The notes: generated by a model from the sequence alone, not told the origin. A stretch of DNA of 64,000 bases from Hormiphora californensis (GCA_020137815.1 CM035360.1:4265558-4329557); one strand, 5' to 3'; positions 1 through 26,289 are shown, counted from the stretch's first letter. Made by a program: numbers and translations.

Positions 1-485
1 TCCGTCACATCCTTCTACATTCATTTCCCCTTGGCCTGCTATTCCTCCCCTCAAATCCCCTCCATCTCCCCCTTTTTCCTTCTCTCCTTCTTCCTCTACT
101 CATTCATTCCCCCTTCATATCCCCCTTCCATCCGTTTTTTATTTCCCCATTTTATCCTACCCCTTCATCCCCCCGTCGACCGTCGCCCTCCTTCGTCCAC
201 CCTTTCTAGATGGTAGATACCCATTCATCCTCCATCTCCTCCTTCATTCCCCCTTTATCCTCTCCTCCATTTCCCCCTTCGTTCCCCTCTCCTACTTCCT
301 CTATTCTCATTCCACCACTTCATCCTTCCCATCTATCTCTCCATTCATCTATATCTCCTCCTTCACCCCCCCCACCTTTATCCTCCCCCGAACTAATCTT
401 TCATTTTCTCCACTCTTTCTCTCCCGAGCTGGCAGCTCCCCTCCATCATTCTCCTCTTTTTGGTTACGAAGAGCTGTTGCGGAGG
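1..485. repeat. pyrimidine-rich low-complexity tract
   Basis: The + strand is almost entirely C and T with recurring CCTTCAT and CCCCCTTCATC words. Open frames here are Ser/Pro-rich artefacts of composition. No gene is supported. Confidence 0.8.
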
Positions 486-509
486 GGTTAGGGGTAATTT
501 CATTACCAA
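461..509. repeat. miniature hairpin repeat, GGTTACGAA family
   Basis: The segment begins TGGTTACGAA and ends CATTACCAA, imperfect inverted ends around a GGAGGGGT core. Related ends recur at 622-670, 18684-18748 and 19630-19750. Confidence 0.5.
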
Positions 510-621
510 CTCCTTTCATATTACTGAAGCCCTGGGGACCATAGGTGAGGGATTTCTCTATCTGAAGTTCAGATTGTGAACCTTGTGTAGCTCAGACTGG
601 ATTTCATTTCATAATCTGCGA

Positions 622-670
622 TGGTTACAAAATAACCCCTTTAAAGTTTAAAGGGGTTATTTCGTAACCA
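622..670. repeat. near-perfect hairpin, GGTTAC family
   Basis: TGGTTACAAAATAACCCC is followed after a short AT centre by its reverse complement ending TTCGTAACCA. Arms are about 23 bp with one mismatch. Same family as 461-509. Confidence 0.7.
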
Positions 671-789
671 AACTCACTGTGTGGTGTATGCACTATGATC
701 CACCCCTTCATTTGGCCAAATTGATACCTGAGTGAGATCGACGTCGCGCGCGACTGAGATCGATCTCAGGAGCGAGAATAGGTTGCAAT

Positions 790-1041
790 GGAGCCAACCC
801 CTTCATCTAACCCCACCCTCATCTACCTCTCTTTCTTCATTTGTTCCCTTCATTCTCCTTCGCCATTTCCTCCTTCTATTCATTCCTCCGGTCCTGCTTC
901 ATGCCCGTCCTGTACTCATCCATCTCCCTCTCTATCTCAACCTCGTCTCCCCCTTCATCTCTAGCTTCATCCCCCCTTTATCGTCCTCTGCCCCTTCATC
1001 CCCTTCTCCATCTTCCTCTCTTCTGTCGGTTACAAAGAAGT
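790..1041. repeat. pyrimidine-rich low-complexity tract
   Basis: A second block of CCTTCATCC-type sequence on +, like 1-485. Serine/proline-rich open frames in it are not credible genes. A shorter similar patch lies at 1330-1400. Confidence 0.7.
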
Positions 1042-1121
1042 AAAAGTGGCTACGAGACATGTTCTTGCGGCGAGTACTAGCAGATAAATTTCCACTGCGA
1101 GAGTGCGAGGTCCCTGTTAAG

Positions 1122-1219
1122 TTGGTGACGCCGTCACCTCTCTAGAGACTTACAACGCTTTGCGGGCTTCGTTTTGGCACGCTACGCAAGCGAGTTGTAA
1201 GGGTGACTGCGTCACCAAC
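1122..1219. repeat. imperfect hairpin element of about 100 bp
   Basis: TTGGTGACGCCGTCACC at the left is mirrored by GGTGACTGCGTCACCAA at the right, and ACTTACAACGCTT inside is mirrored by AAGCGAGTTGTAAG. It looks like a MITE or foldback relic. No target duplication was identified. Confidence 0.55.
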
Positions 1220-1439
1220 CTGCTAAGAAGAAGGCGAAGAAGAGGTAGTGTTGTGTTCGTTTCCTTGGGGTTAGTTTGGTAGCCCGCAGTATGGTAGCCC
1301 GCAGTATGGTACATGTTCACAATTTTCATTTACATTTATCTCCTTCATCTTCCCATTCATCTCATTCAATCCTCTCCTTCTTCATTTCCTCATTACATCC
1401 TTTAAATCTAGTCATAATCTAAGACATCTCCCGAACCTC

Positions 1440-1970
1440 GTCCTGTCTTATCTCCAAAGTATCAAACCTCACCCAGTCATCAGCTCTTCCAAACCTCACC
1501 CTGTTTTCTCTCCCAAACATCACCCTGTCTTCTCTCCCAAACGTCATCCTGTCTTCTTTCCCAAACGTCACTACGTCTTCTCTCCCAAACATCACCCTGT
1601 CTTCTCTCCCAAACCTCACCATGTCTTCTCTCAAAAACCTCACCCTGTCATCTCTTCCAAACCTCACCCTGTCTGTTCTCTCAAACCTCACCATGTCTTC
1701 TCTCCCAAACCTCACCCTGTCTTCTCTCCCAAACGTCACCCTGTCTTCTCTCCCAAACGTCCACCATGTCATCTCTCCCAAACGTCACCATGTCTTCTCT
1801 CCCAAACCTCACCCTGTCTTCTCTCCCAAACCTCACCCTGTCTTCTCTCCCAAACCTCACCCTGTCTTCTCTCCCAAACCTCACCCTGTCTTCTCTCCCG
1901 AACCCCACCCTGTATTCTCTCCCGAACCCCACCCAGCACCCTGTCTTATCTCCCAAACCTCGCCCCATAT
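1440..1970. repeat. 24-bp minisatellite
   Basis: Roughly twenty imperfect copies of a 24-bp unit built on CTCTCCCAAACCTCACCC followed by TGTCTT. Because 24 is a multiple of three, stop-free frames run through it on both strands, encoding repeats such as SSLPNLTL (+) and REDRVRFG (-). No start, splice or flanking coding context supports a protein. Confidence 0.85.
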
Positions 1971-2001
1971 TCTCTGCCGAGTGTTCTGTTTGTCACTGTA
2001 A

Positions 2002-3389
2002 TCTGGATACCACAGTAGCTAGGGTATTTTGTGATCTCATCTCTCTCCACCTCTCAGGTCCCTGGTCCCAGTTTAATGATTGGTTACGATCCGAACCTGG
2101 GACAGATTGCAGTTAAATGCCGCATTCGTTTCGGTATACATCGGGTTGTCGTCAAATAAATAGATGAACAATAGTGTTGATACTGCTGATATGATAGACT
2201 ATCTTTGGTGATATTTGTGATATCCCGGTGATATTTTATAAATCTCTGTGGGCTAAAGAAAGGAGTAGGGGTTGATTATGCCACTTCCCAATTGCTGGCA
2301 GTCAGGATAAAATATTATTTACAAATTACATCTCATGTATTATTTTGTTGCTTTGTTGTATTGACCACTAAAAACAATTTGTATCAATTTATTTCCGGCA
2401 TGGTGGGGGATTCAAACCGCCCCTCGTCTTTGATTCAAGGTCAAAGATACAAGGTTTAGGGATCGCTCGCCTAATTATGTAATTGTCACAAAATGGGACT
2501 CTGTCTCAGTTCACGAACATGCTTTGTGTAGCGCGCGGGATAGGTCTAATGGTGAAATGAATCCTGCGCGCGCCGTCAGTAATGGGCTCTGACAAGCGGT
2601 TTTCGGCAAGGGTGCGCGGGATAGACTACTGGCCCCTATCGGGGGCCAGCAACGTTTGCCAATCGAAACATTCTGGACAGCCAAATCGGTGTGATCTTGT
2701 GTCAAGACTGAGTTGAGATATATTTTAGATCTATTTTAATACGCCCCTGGTCCCAGACCGTGCTCCATGGCTACCAAACGGTCCATAAAACAGTTCAAAT
2801 GCATCCAGGTGACAAACGGGAGACTCGCCATCACTCGAGAGGACGGCGACCAGTAGCTGGAGACACCCCTGACCCCGACAGCACACTAGCGACACCTTCA
2901 GCTGCAGGTGACATCCCAGTATCAAGCATGGAGTTCATGTGTGTCTCATGATATCGGGGTCTCCTGTCTGTCAACTGTCAACTGTCAACAAGGGCAATAT
3001 TGACAGTGTCATGTTATTGTAAACAGATTTAATAATACATAATAAACTGTCAACTGTGAGTTAAGGGTTTCCTAGAAGACTTCTTACCAATAGCTGTACA
3101 GTGGTCGGGCTTTTAAATATCCTGCCAAGTAACGTGAACAGTGTTCACTGAACACAGGACCTCGCCTCATTCACAGTTCTCAGCTGACGAGATTCACATG
3201 CAGACTGTCATCCAACCTAGGAGCGGTGCTTGGTTACGAATTCACCCATTTGGCATTTACTTGTGCCCCGCCAGGACGCTTGCACAGAGAGGTGATTTCA
3301 TTAGTAGGTATCTTGTTCCAGCTTTTGTGCCGTTTTGTGAGCTCCCTTATCAGTCAAGTTCGCAAGCATCTCTCCAATTGTAACATCCT
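2002..3389. other. no gene seen
   Basis: Unique-looking sequence with only short unsupported open frames. A CTGTCAACTGTCAACTGTCAA triplication lies near 2966. The last few hundred bases may be the 5' leader of the ORF1 element that follows. Confidence 0.4.
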
Positions 3390-3413
3390 GTGCTCACCTC
3401 GTGCTCACCTGTC

Positions 3414-4382
3414 ATGAGTGGTAGTACTGCTTCTGGAAACAGCTTTTCTAACCGACTCAGAGTGAACAGTGATGAAAGAGTGACAAAGGTGGTATACCGT
3501 GAGGTTCAGAGTGAAGTTGTGGACCTAGTGCGAGAACTGTTTGTTCATGTGAAGGAGGCAGATTCATTCCCCAAGAAATGGTCTGCTAGTTCAGCTTCCT
3601 GTTTCTGGGACAATCTGAAGTGTCCTAGTAAGAGTAAGATCAAGACAGTGGGAAAACCTGAACTTGCTGAGTTTGCTGAGAAGGCCTGTCGCTTGCTGGT
3701 TGAGCGTTGTTACCCGGCGATTGACAAGCTGTCTATTGAAACTGAGGAGTGTGAGAGGAGAATAATTAACTGTCAAGAGGAGCTTATCACCGCACAGCGA
3801 TTGTTGGTTGAGGCCCAGGACCGATTAGTCAAGCTACAGTGTGAGCTGTTGGAGAAGAGAGACGGTGAGATCATTGCCGTGCAGTCTACCGCTGAGAAGG
3901 AGATTAAATCTTTTGCTGGTGTTCTCCAGAAAAACTGTGAGACTGCCCTAGCACCGCAGCGGGTACGTCATGCTATTGCTGTAGCGACAGAGGACAGGGC
4001 GAACAATGTTATTGTGCATGGTCTGTTTGATGACCGGGCTGAGAATGATGAGGATCTGGAGAACGAAATTAAGCGAGTGTTTAACAGTTTGGGTGCGTGT
4101 ATTACTGGTGTTTCCAGTATGAAGCGACTTGGGAAATATAAGGATGGCTCTGACCGGCCTGTAAAGCTACGTTTATGTGGCAAAGACTTCCGAGATCAAG
4201 TACTGTCCAGTAAGAAATCTCTGAAGAACTCTGATAGGCACAAAAGTGTCTACATTTCCCCTGACCGTTCTCCAGAGGAGAGGGAGGAGAGGAGGAAGCT
4301 GGTGGTAGCGTTGAAGGAGAGGAAGGATGCGGAGCCGGGGAAGACATTTGGGATTCGAGGTGGCAAGGTGGAGGAAGTGTGA
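3414..4382 (+). CDS. LINE ORF1-like protein, stand-alone
   Basis: An uninterrupted frame of about 322 codons from the ATG at 3414; an in-frame ATG at 3390 would add eight residues. The N-terminal third is unassigned. The middle (about residues 105-165) is a heptad-like coiled coil rich in Glu, Leu and Gln. The C-terminal part has the pattern of the RRM-like and C-terminal regions of non-LTR retrotransposon ORF1 proteins: NNVIVHGLFDD, then KRLGKYKDGSDRPVKLRL, then VYISPDRSPEERE ahead of a basic tail. Such proteins bind RNA and form the retrotransposon particle. No endonuclease or reverse transcriptase frame follows on this strand, so it is either an ORF1-only non-autonomous copy or a co-opted gene. 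The open frame suggests it is fairly young or under selection. Confidence 0.75.
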   Translation: MSGSTASGNSFSNRLRVNSDERVTKVVYREVQSEVVDLVRELFVHVKEADSFPKKWSASSASCFWDNLKCPSKSKIKTVGKPELAEFAEKACRLLVERCYPAIDKLSIETEECERRIINCQEELITAQRLLVEAQDRLVKLQCELLEKRDGEIIAVQSTAEKEIKSFAGVLQKNCETALAPQRVRHAIAVATEDRANNVIVHGLFDDRAENDEDLENEIKRVFNSLGACITGVSSMKRLGKYKDGSDRPVKLRLCGKDFRDQVLSSKKSLKNSDRHKSVYISPDRSPEEREERRKLVVALKERKDAEPGKTFGIRGGKVEEV

Positions 4383-4618
4383 GAAACAGTATGTGACTGC
4401 TGTGTTTGAGTTTGTGTGTTGATTTAAATTAAGTTAGGTTTTTGTGACTGGACTTTTGAGCATCAGAGCACCGGACTTTTAATTTGGAAAAAGAACATTA
4501 TTTTTACTTTATATACTCTAGATATATTTGCAATGGTGAACCGCTCTGATTGCCGTGTAGTTTTCTAGTTATTTTTTCTAGTTACCTATATGGTATGAGC
4601 GTGTATACAAGTACGGAT

Positions 4619-6250
4619 ATTATTATTATTATTATTATCCAATAAACACAACAACTCAATTGGAGCGTGTGGTAGTAACTATACTTCTAGTTCCAACAAC
4701 AGCTAATTAGCTCACTATCACTGCACATCAGCTGCCACGTTTCAGTATTGACTTAGTTACTTGACTTAAGGCGAGTGGTATTCTCGAACGCTGTAGGTCA
4801 GATTTCGCCAAGGATCTCGGCCAGCCATCATTGAAGATATCTCTGCTACGTTTTTACTCCAGTATCTCTTCGTATGGTGTCCACGAATGTAAGGTTTGGT
4901 CTCCCTCTCTTAGTTTTACCGTGGGAGGGTTCCCATAACAATTAGTCAGGGCATATGATGTCAATTTCATGGTGATTTTCGGCATAATTGTTATAAAGCT
5001 AATTCCACTTCTAGGAGGTCCTATTGGGTCCCTAGAACCACCAAAAAAAATGGTCGCGGTTTGTCGGATGAAGAAGTTGGGTTTCCGGGCCGCGCCCTTA
5101 TACCTGTATTTTCAGGCTGTAGCCAAAAACATAAATCTTCTTAGAATAGGAGTAGAGAAAAATCCAGGGGCACTAAAGTGATCAGCGTCCTCGCATTAGT
5201 GGGGGTAGGTGCCGGAATTAAGTCTCTATCTCATCTGGTTAATTAGATAATTGGATAATTAGGTTTGCGCATAACCGTTTTTTGGCTATACGGCTATAGC
5301 CACTTAGGAATGGTATAGAGACTTTTCACTGGTGCCATTTTGTTCAGAAAGAAATTTTAATCTAAGAGTTGTGGAAAAATTTAGGGCCTATCTCTTACCG
5401 TTTTGGCGTTATGTGCGGTAAACGAATGCCAAATTAGTCGAAAAAGCCAAAAATTGAGTTAATTGGCATTCGTTTACCGCACATAACGCCGAAACGGTAA
5501 AACATAGGCCCTAAATTTTTCCACAACTCTTAGATTAAAATTTCTTTCTGAACAAAATGGCACCAGTGAATAGTCTCTAAACCATTCCTAAGTGGCTATA
5601 GCCGTATGGCCAAAAAACGGTTATGCGCAAAACTAATTATCCAATTATCTAATTAACCAGATGAGATAGAGACTTAATTCCGGCACCTACCCCCACTAAT
5701 GCGAGGACGCTGATCACTTTAGTGCCCCTGGATTTTTCTCTACTTCTATTCTAAGAAGATTTATGTTTTTGGCTACAGCCTGAAAATACAGGTATAAGGG
5801 CGCGGCCCGGAAACCCAACTTCTTCATCCGACAAACCGCGACCATTTTTTTTGGTGGTTCTAGGGACCCAGTAGGACCTCCTAGAAGTGGAATTAGCTTT
5901 ATAACAATTATGCCGAAAATCTAACATCATATGACCTGACTAAATACTGAGTGTTAGCTATGGGTGTCTAAACGCGTGGCCAGCATGTCTCATGCGTCTC
6001 TCTGCTATTTCGAGGCTGAGAATCGGTAGGTCACCATACAGCTCGCAGTTGGTCATCCTCAGGAGATACTGGTTTTTATTCAGTGCCATCCTAAGCATTC
6101 GAGTGTAGGTGCCGTTTCAGTATGGGGTATCCCATTTGAAGTTAACAATTAAGTGGTCACATAACCTGTCTATCATCCTGACTATTCTCCTAACGACGTC
6201 TTGCTGAGCACAGTTTTGAATAGTCTCACTTGTTGTCACTCCCGAATCCT
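4619..6250 (-). mobile_element. LINE 3'-end remnant, split by a foldback insertion
   Basis: Read on the minus strand, 6120-5950 encodes a typical C-terminal segment of a LINE ORF2: NKNQYLLRMTNCELYGDLP, then LEIAERRMRHAGHAFRHP. After the foldback at 4943-5942 the same frame region continues with WEPSHGKTKRGRPNLTFVDT and, one frameshift later, MMAGRDPWRN. A trinucleotide ATA tail at 4619-4639 looks like its 3' end. Stops and a frameshift show it is dead. The copy is 5' truncated; its upper limit near 6250 is approximate. Confidence 0.75.
4943..5942. mobile_element. 1-kb foldback element, near-perfect palindrome
   Basis: Two arms of roughly 490 bp are reverse complements with only scattered mismatches, around a spacer of about 30 bp near 5433-5463. 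The ends read TAGTCAGG at the left and CCTGACTA at the right, so the target duplication is TA or ATT. It sits inside the antisense LINE remnant and splits it. A 70-codon frame in the left arm is a by-product. No transposase is present, so it is non-autonomous. Confidence 0.88.
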
Positions 6251-6422
6251 TAAGTTACCTGCAACTAAATAACCTCACACACCTTCAAGGGACAGGTAGC
6301 GAGCTACCACCGATCTAAAACATATTACTTCTATTTAATTTGTTGTTTCACATTGTTATATGATCAGGGAGCAAATTAACATTTTCCATCCTTGTTAGCG
6401 TACCCCATTTCTCTAAAACAAC

Positions 6423-20452
<14,030 letters not shown>

Positions 20453-20630
20453 AGAACTCTCGGAATATGGTGCCCTAATATACTGGAAGTGGAAGTGAAC
20501 TCTGATGCCCTAATACTGTAGTGGAAGTGGAAGCTCCTGCTTCCAAACACCCCAATACTCTGTCAGAGTATGGCATGACAGCCAATACTGGACTCTGATA
20601 TCTTTACAGAACGGATATATTACTGGTATT

Positions 20631-20709
20631 GTATGGGACACCCTGTATGGGACACCCTGTATATATACAGGGTGTCCCATACAATACAGTGTATATGGGA
20701 CACCCTGTA
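20631..20709. repeat. mariner-like terminal repeat cluster
   Basis: Four copies of ATGGGACACCCTGTA in both orientations with a TATACAGGGTGTCCCAT palindrome at the centre. This resembles mariner terminal repeats (CAGGGTGTCCCA). Located about 180 bp downstream of the IDH stop, so probably in its 3' UTR. Confidence 0.6.
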
Positions 20710-21092
20710 CTGGTATTGTTGTTGCTATCAGGAGGATCTTACCTCACTGCAGTGTGTTTTTGAGTGTGTGACTTCATTTCAGAAGATCTTGAGTGTGTTT
20801 TAAAACGTGTGTTTTTACAATGTTGATCATTGTTTATGTAGTGTTGAAAATTGATTTGCCAAAAACCCAAAACCCACGCTGTTATAAGAGGTTACTTTTG
20901 ACATAGGTAGCTCCAATCCAGATAGCCCCCACAATCCACAACTATAGTTCAGATATATCGATATGATACACATTTGCCATGTTTAGATCTGTTCACGGTT
21001 ACGATGTTTAAAAGTTACTAGTTACCAGTTACTAGCCATGGTTGCCATGAACTGAGACGGTGGGAATCACGTAGTAAATTATCATCTGATGA

Positions 21093-21120
21093 GATCTCTC
21101 TCTCACTCTCTCTCTCTCTC

Positions 21121-21178
<58 letters not shown>
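21093..21178 (+). repeat. (CT)n microsatellite
   Basis: CT run with single CAC and CCC interruptions. Confidence 0.9.
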
Positions 21179-21181
<3 letters not shown>

Positions 21182-21494
21182 GACTCTTTCTCTATTTTCA
21201 AAATCAGACACCGTCTTAATAAGACTCTTATGAAGTTTCCGTTTTCCTTTTCTCTCTCTATCTCTCTCAATCTCACTACTAGACAATCCTTGAAATTTAT
21301 TGTCTCTGTTAATTGATAGGAAATCGATCAATTAAAGATACCTCCACACGTGGAGAACAGATGAGAGTTAATAGTTATTGTGATGAGAACAGAGCGAGAA
21401 AAGGAGGAGTTATTGAAGTGAGAAAAAGAGGTGGAGCTTTTGAATTTATTGGGGTGCTCAATTGAGATCGGAGCTCTTGTTAGGACGAGACAGG

Positions 21495-21680
21495 AGTAGT
21501 TGTTGTGTGTAACCACCTGACCTGAGAAAGGGTTAGCGTGATGCCTGGCAGGTTCTGGGTGTAAGGCGTGAGCTGTTATTGAGCAATGTAACCATCTGAC
21601 ATGAGAGTGAGTCAGCGTGATGTCTGACATTTTAGGTGCTGGGTGTGAGTTGTTACTGAGAGTGAGCAATGAAATGGCAC
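21495..21680. repeat. tandem duplication of about 85 bp
   Basis: Two diverged copies starting AACCACCTGACCTGAG and AACCATCTGACATGAG, each ending in GAGCAATG. No coding potential is evident. Confidence 0.65.
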
Positions 21681-21719
21681 TCAGTATCATTTGTTGTTCA
21701 TGTTACACAGTAGCTATAC

Positions 21720-22672
21720 TGCGGTGCTGGTGCCCCATACTGAGATTGCAGACCCGGACAATGCCGTAGGGCATCATTGTAGCATATTAAAACGGTTGTT
21801 ACCATGCTGTACCTGGCCACTTGTCTCTAGCACCAGATTATAAACTGTATGCAGTTGAGTAACTCAACAAGTATGCAGGGTTGTATACTGCAACACGTTG
21901 ATCTCTTTATTTATTTTACAGATCGTGTTTAGCAAGCACCAGAGCGAACACCATACCCCATAGTTGGTACCTTATGTTACCAAAACAAGCATGATATGTA
22001 TCAGGGGCCGTTTAAATCTGAGAGAGAGAGAGAGTTGTTGAGAAAGAGAGGGGGCGAATTGTTGTAACGTGTTGATGTTCTAATGTTTGGGTGGGGTGAT
22101 TGAGAGTGAGAGAGTGCCTTGAGGGTTGTTCGAGTGATCCATGCAGCTTTACAGTATACAGCTTGATGGTAATAGCTCTCTCACTGGAGCTGCTTCTGGA
22201 GAAGTTAGAGATTCTCCATTAACCCTCCATCCCGCCTACTAATTGTGTCCTACTCTCGCAGTATCACTCATGCCACCCACTCCCCTTGGAACTTGTTATG
22301 CCCATTGCCCCACTGATCCCTCCCCCGGTTACTGATAGTGATCGAATCCCTTATCCCACCTCCTTTTAATTTTACCTTTTTGTCGTTACTACTACCAATC
22401 GACCACTTTACTACTGCAAATCAGCACATTTTGACCACCTGCATCATATCCAACACACACCACTATGCGATCATCCTACCACCTAATGGCATTTTCCATT
22501 AGCTTGGAATGGAGAGAGAGACGTAGCGAGTGAGAAAGAGAGAGATGTAGGGAGTGAGAGAGAGGGAGTTAGAGAAGGTGCAGTGAATCTTTCTTCTTGT
22601 CCCGTAGCCCTACTATTACTAGAAATCAGTTACCTAGTTGTTATAAAGGACTCAATAGTGTTAATGTTCCAA

Positions 22673-22723
<51 letters not shown>

Positions 22724-23841
22724 TCTCCCAATCTCTGATCCTAAAATTGATGAACTTTTTAGTAAATTGATCTTTTAGCTAAATCGATTTTTACCCTCCG
22801 TGTCAGTCTGCCTGCATCAATCAACTGAAGAGAGAAGCTATAATGCTTGCTTCTTTGATTGACAACAATGTCTCAAAACATATGAGACTGAAAGTGAAAC
22901 TCACCCCCTCTCTCACTTACTCCCGATCCTAGTCATATCACGCAACTTGTTACTGTTAGTTCTACAGCAGGTTGTTGCAAAGATATATACCCTGCTAACT
23001 TAAATAACCCGCCAGCGGCGAGAAGTCCCACTGGCGCGCTCTCAATATACAGCCAGTCCAGCGGCAGATTATTTCCCACTGGCTGGCTGTTTATTATTAA
23101 CTCCTATGTTACATTCAAAGTGTGTGTAAATGATCAGTTCTTACTGAAATACAGAGGGAACACTGTTTGCAAGAGTTACACACTGCATTGGAGAGAAAGA
23201 AACAACACATTCCGTCAATTTCTCTCTCTTTATCTCCCCTTTTGTTTCACTATCTCAATTCCTCTGTGTTATGTCTGGCATGCCCCATATCTTGTTATTT
23301 CTTTCTCTCTCTCCTTAGTAACTGTTACCAAACAATATACACTCAATTGAGAGATGTTTTTGACTGTTTCTCAGTTCTCTTTGTGTGTTTTGATTAGTGT
23401 TCTCTCTCTTGTTAGTGTGTAATACTTGAAACAAACAACTAAAGCAGGGTATATAACCCATAAACTCTGACCAATGGCACGTTATTGGTTTAAACCCCTC
23501 CGCCTCTCCCTCGGCTACGCCTCAGGATCGTCGTCGTGATTTAAACCAGTTTATCCGCCACTGGCGGATAAACTACAGCTACCTTCTCCCAGCGGCGCGC
23601 TGGGAGAAAGGTATCTGAAATAACGTGCCAGTGGCCAGAGTTTATGCCTCATATAACTTGACATGACAGGGCAATCACAACTGCAACAGTAGATCTTGTT
23701 GCAAGTTAACAGACAGGTCTGTTTGGAAGCTTCTTTTGTCTTGGAGATCAGGATGTAAAAAGAGTGGGTCCCTTGTCAATAAAAGACAATAGGTGGACAT
23801 GCTTAGTAGCCCTGTCAAGCTGCTGATTTCCGTTAAAGAGA

Positions 23842-23904
<63 letters not shown>

Positions 23905-24070
23905 TGAGAAAGAAAAGGAGAGAGAGAAGAATCAAAACAAGCACCTACTTTTTGGCCTTGCATGAGAGGTTTTTCAGTGCTCAGCACGACCTTGTTTATG
24001 TTACATTTCCCACGCTCCCTATTGGCTGAAACACATCACGTGATATTGTAGGGTTCAACGGAACTTTAGT

Positions 24071-24154
<84 letters not shown>

Positions 24155-25396
24155 ACTCCAATCTAGAGCTGTCCTGTTAAAACTTTGCCCCTACTCTCAG
24201 AGAGGAGCTGAAGTGTGATCAGTTTGGTTGTCGACACTCTGTCCAACGCACTGGCCGTGTTTCGCGTCTAGCTATAGCATAGTTTCTCTCTTTCTATCTT
24301 GTATATTCGCTCTGTTTTTCCCTCTCCCAGTGCTTCTCTTTAGCTTTCCCCCTTTGACGTTGTGGGCTTCCCAGACATTTAGTGGCGTCAAGAGTTAAAC
24401 TCAGCTGGGAGCTTCTCCTAACTGTTGTGAGCTTCTTCTGGTGACTCCAATATATTTTGTAACTAGCAGAGCTGGTTACGTAGTAGAACATCTCCCTATC
24501 ACTGAATTTCTCGGGTGACCCTGCAGGTTAAGAGTTGAATCTTCAAAATTCGGTGCTGCTTTCCATTGAATTTGAACCCTTTCGCTCGTTTCAAGCACGC
24601 CCCGAGCCTGCCCTCCCACAACATGAGTCACGTGATAGCTTAGGATACTTAGGAGTGCAAGGTCACGTGACATATCTTCCCACATACACACACTCATTCC
24701 CACACCCTAGAATTCCCACGGTGCAACACACTGCAGCCGTATAGGATGAGATAAAGCACATTTAAAATATTTTTCAGTTTATGCTGTTATCTTTTCATCC
24801 ATTCTCTTTCTTCATTCTCTGTGATACTATTCTCTCTCGTTCTCCCTCTCTCGTTCTCCCTCTCTCACTATCCACTCTCTACCCCCTCTCTTTCTTCCCT
24901 CGCCCTATCTCTATCTGATCATCTGCCTGTTTATCATAATGTTTGCTATCACTGATAGTATCAGCTATCATCTCTCACCAGTCCAATTCGTTTGGCGTTA
25001 TTCCCAATCTAGAAATCCGTTGTGTACTGCCCTTGCAGCAGCTGTCCGCGACCGTTGCCCAATCTTGTTCTGAATCAGCGGCCTCCCGCGACTTGTAATT
25101 CTTTACGGCCTTCCTTGAACCTCCGGAGATCTCCGGAGACGTCTTCAGGAGATCTCCAGAGGTGCAACTGCAAGGGAGGCCTTAGATATTCAATTTCCTT
25201 AGAGATTTTTAGACGCCATTCTTGACATAAAGATTATGAGTAGAGAGAAACATTTGACTTGTTGATCGACTGCAGCATGACTGTGGCACTTGTGTCTCGC
25301 TTGAAGTTGTCAATATGTTGCTAGGTTTCTTCCTTCTTCACACCTTTACTCTGACGCAATCATGTTTTGCAGGCGGTAGACACCTTTCTAACAGCA

Positions 25397-25495
<99 letters not shown>

Positions 25496-25700
25496 TTGAA
25501 TCCCGATGAGGAGCTGCTTGTCAGTTGTCACCTCCATCCTGGCACCTTGTACCAGCGACTGGATGTTAGGTCACTCTTGCCTCAGGGTAGAGTCATGGAT
25601 TGAGAGGGTGATCATCAAGAGAAACGAGGGAGAGATAGAGGGGGGATAGAATGAAAGAGAGATTAGTGCAGAGCATGGTTTTTAACTTAATCACATTGAT
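21720..25700. other. intergenic region rich in microsatellites
   Basis: No exon could be supported. Contains (CT)n at about 22673-22730, (GA)n at 23838-23900, (CT)n at 24072-24152 and (CT)n at 25399-25490, and a short inverted CTCCGGAGATCTCCGGAG block near 25120-25160. Confidence 0.6.
23459..23646. repeat. inverted-repeat element with CCACTGGC ends
   Basis: Left end ATAAACTCTGACCAATGG and right end CCAGTGGCCAGAGTTTAT are inverted copies, with internal palindromes (GTTTATCCGCC/GGCGGATAAAC; CTCCCAGCGGCGCGCTGGGAG). A related, poorer copy lies at about 22995-23090. Confidence 0.65.
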
Positions 25701-25757
25701 GTACTGTACTACACAAGACACAAGTGTTGCACTTGGCGGGAAACCCCTCCGGCTTGG

Positions 25758-26286
25758 TTGAGGTGCACGTGGACAAGAAAAGAGAGAGAAAATGAATCAA
25801 AGTGGTGGAGCCACTATGCAGAGAAAGTTCTCGAGAATGAGAATTACAAGATCCTCTGGGATTTCCACATCCAGACGGACAACCCCATTGAGGCGTGCAA
25901 ACCCGACCTGGTCCTCCTAGACAAGCAAAAGAGGGAGGCACTACTCATCGATGTCGCCGTTCCAAAGGACCGATTAGTCTCTGACAGAGAGCTGGAAAAG
26001 ATCGAGAAGTACCAAGAACTGAGGAGAGAGGTCACACGAATCTGCTGTCTGGCGGCGCCAGACCCCAATTTGATTCTCAAATCAGATGGGTCGCGGCGCC
26101 AGACAGCGAATCTGGGAACTTAAAAAGGCCACGGTCATTCCCATCGTGATTGGAGCCCTTGGCGGAGTTAGCCCCCGACTGGAGAAGTACCTGATGGCTA
26201 TAACCCGCCAATTATACCCCTCACAGCTCCAAAAGTCAGCCCTCTTCAACTCGATGAACACGCTCCGGAAGTTCCTCGATATGTAA
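25758..26286 (+). mobile_element. C-terminal end of a LINE polyprotein
   Basis: The frame from 25758 reads YKILWDFHIQTDNPIE, then KPDLVLLDKQKREALLIDVAVPKD split over positions 25905-25975, and KYQELRREVTRI. After a miniature insertion at 26045-26106 a different frame carries IPIVIGALGG and a stop at 26284. The layout KPD followed some 15 residues later by ID is that of the restriction-enzyme-like endonuclease found at the C-terminus of R2/NeSL-type LINEs; the assignment to that group is inferred. The element is 5' truncated and inactivated by the insertion. Confidence 0.75.
26045..26106. mobile_element. 62-bp miniature inverted-repeat element
   Basis: Starts CTGTCTGGCGGCGCC and ends GGCGCCAGACAG. 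Flanked by CGAATCTG at 26037-26044 and 26107-26114. Removing it with one duplication leaves the LINE frame open, so the target site is independently confirmed. Same family as 10679-10750. Confidence 0.9.
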
Positions 26287-26289
26287 TCA

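Noticed and set aside
1419-2116. Overlapping repeat proteins on both strands
   Set aside because: They arise because a 24-bp minisatellite lacks stops in several frames; no gene signals accompany them.
4969-5181. Frame ending GVEKNPGALK, resembling a 2A ribosome-skipping motif
   Set aside because: The final proline of the NPGP consensus is missing, and the frame lies in one arm of a palindromic element with no coding context.
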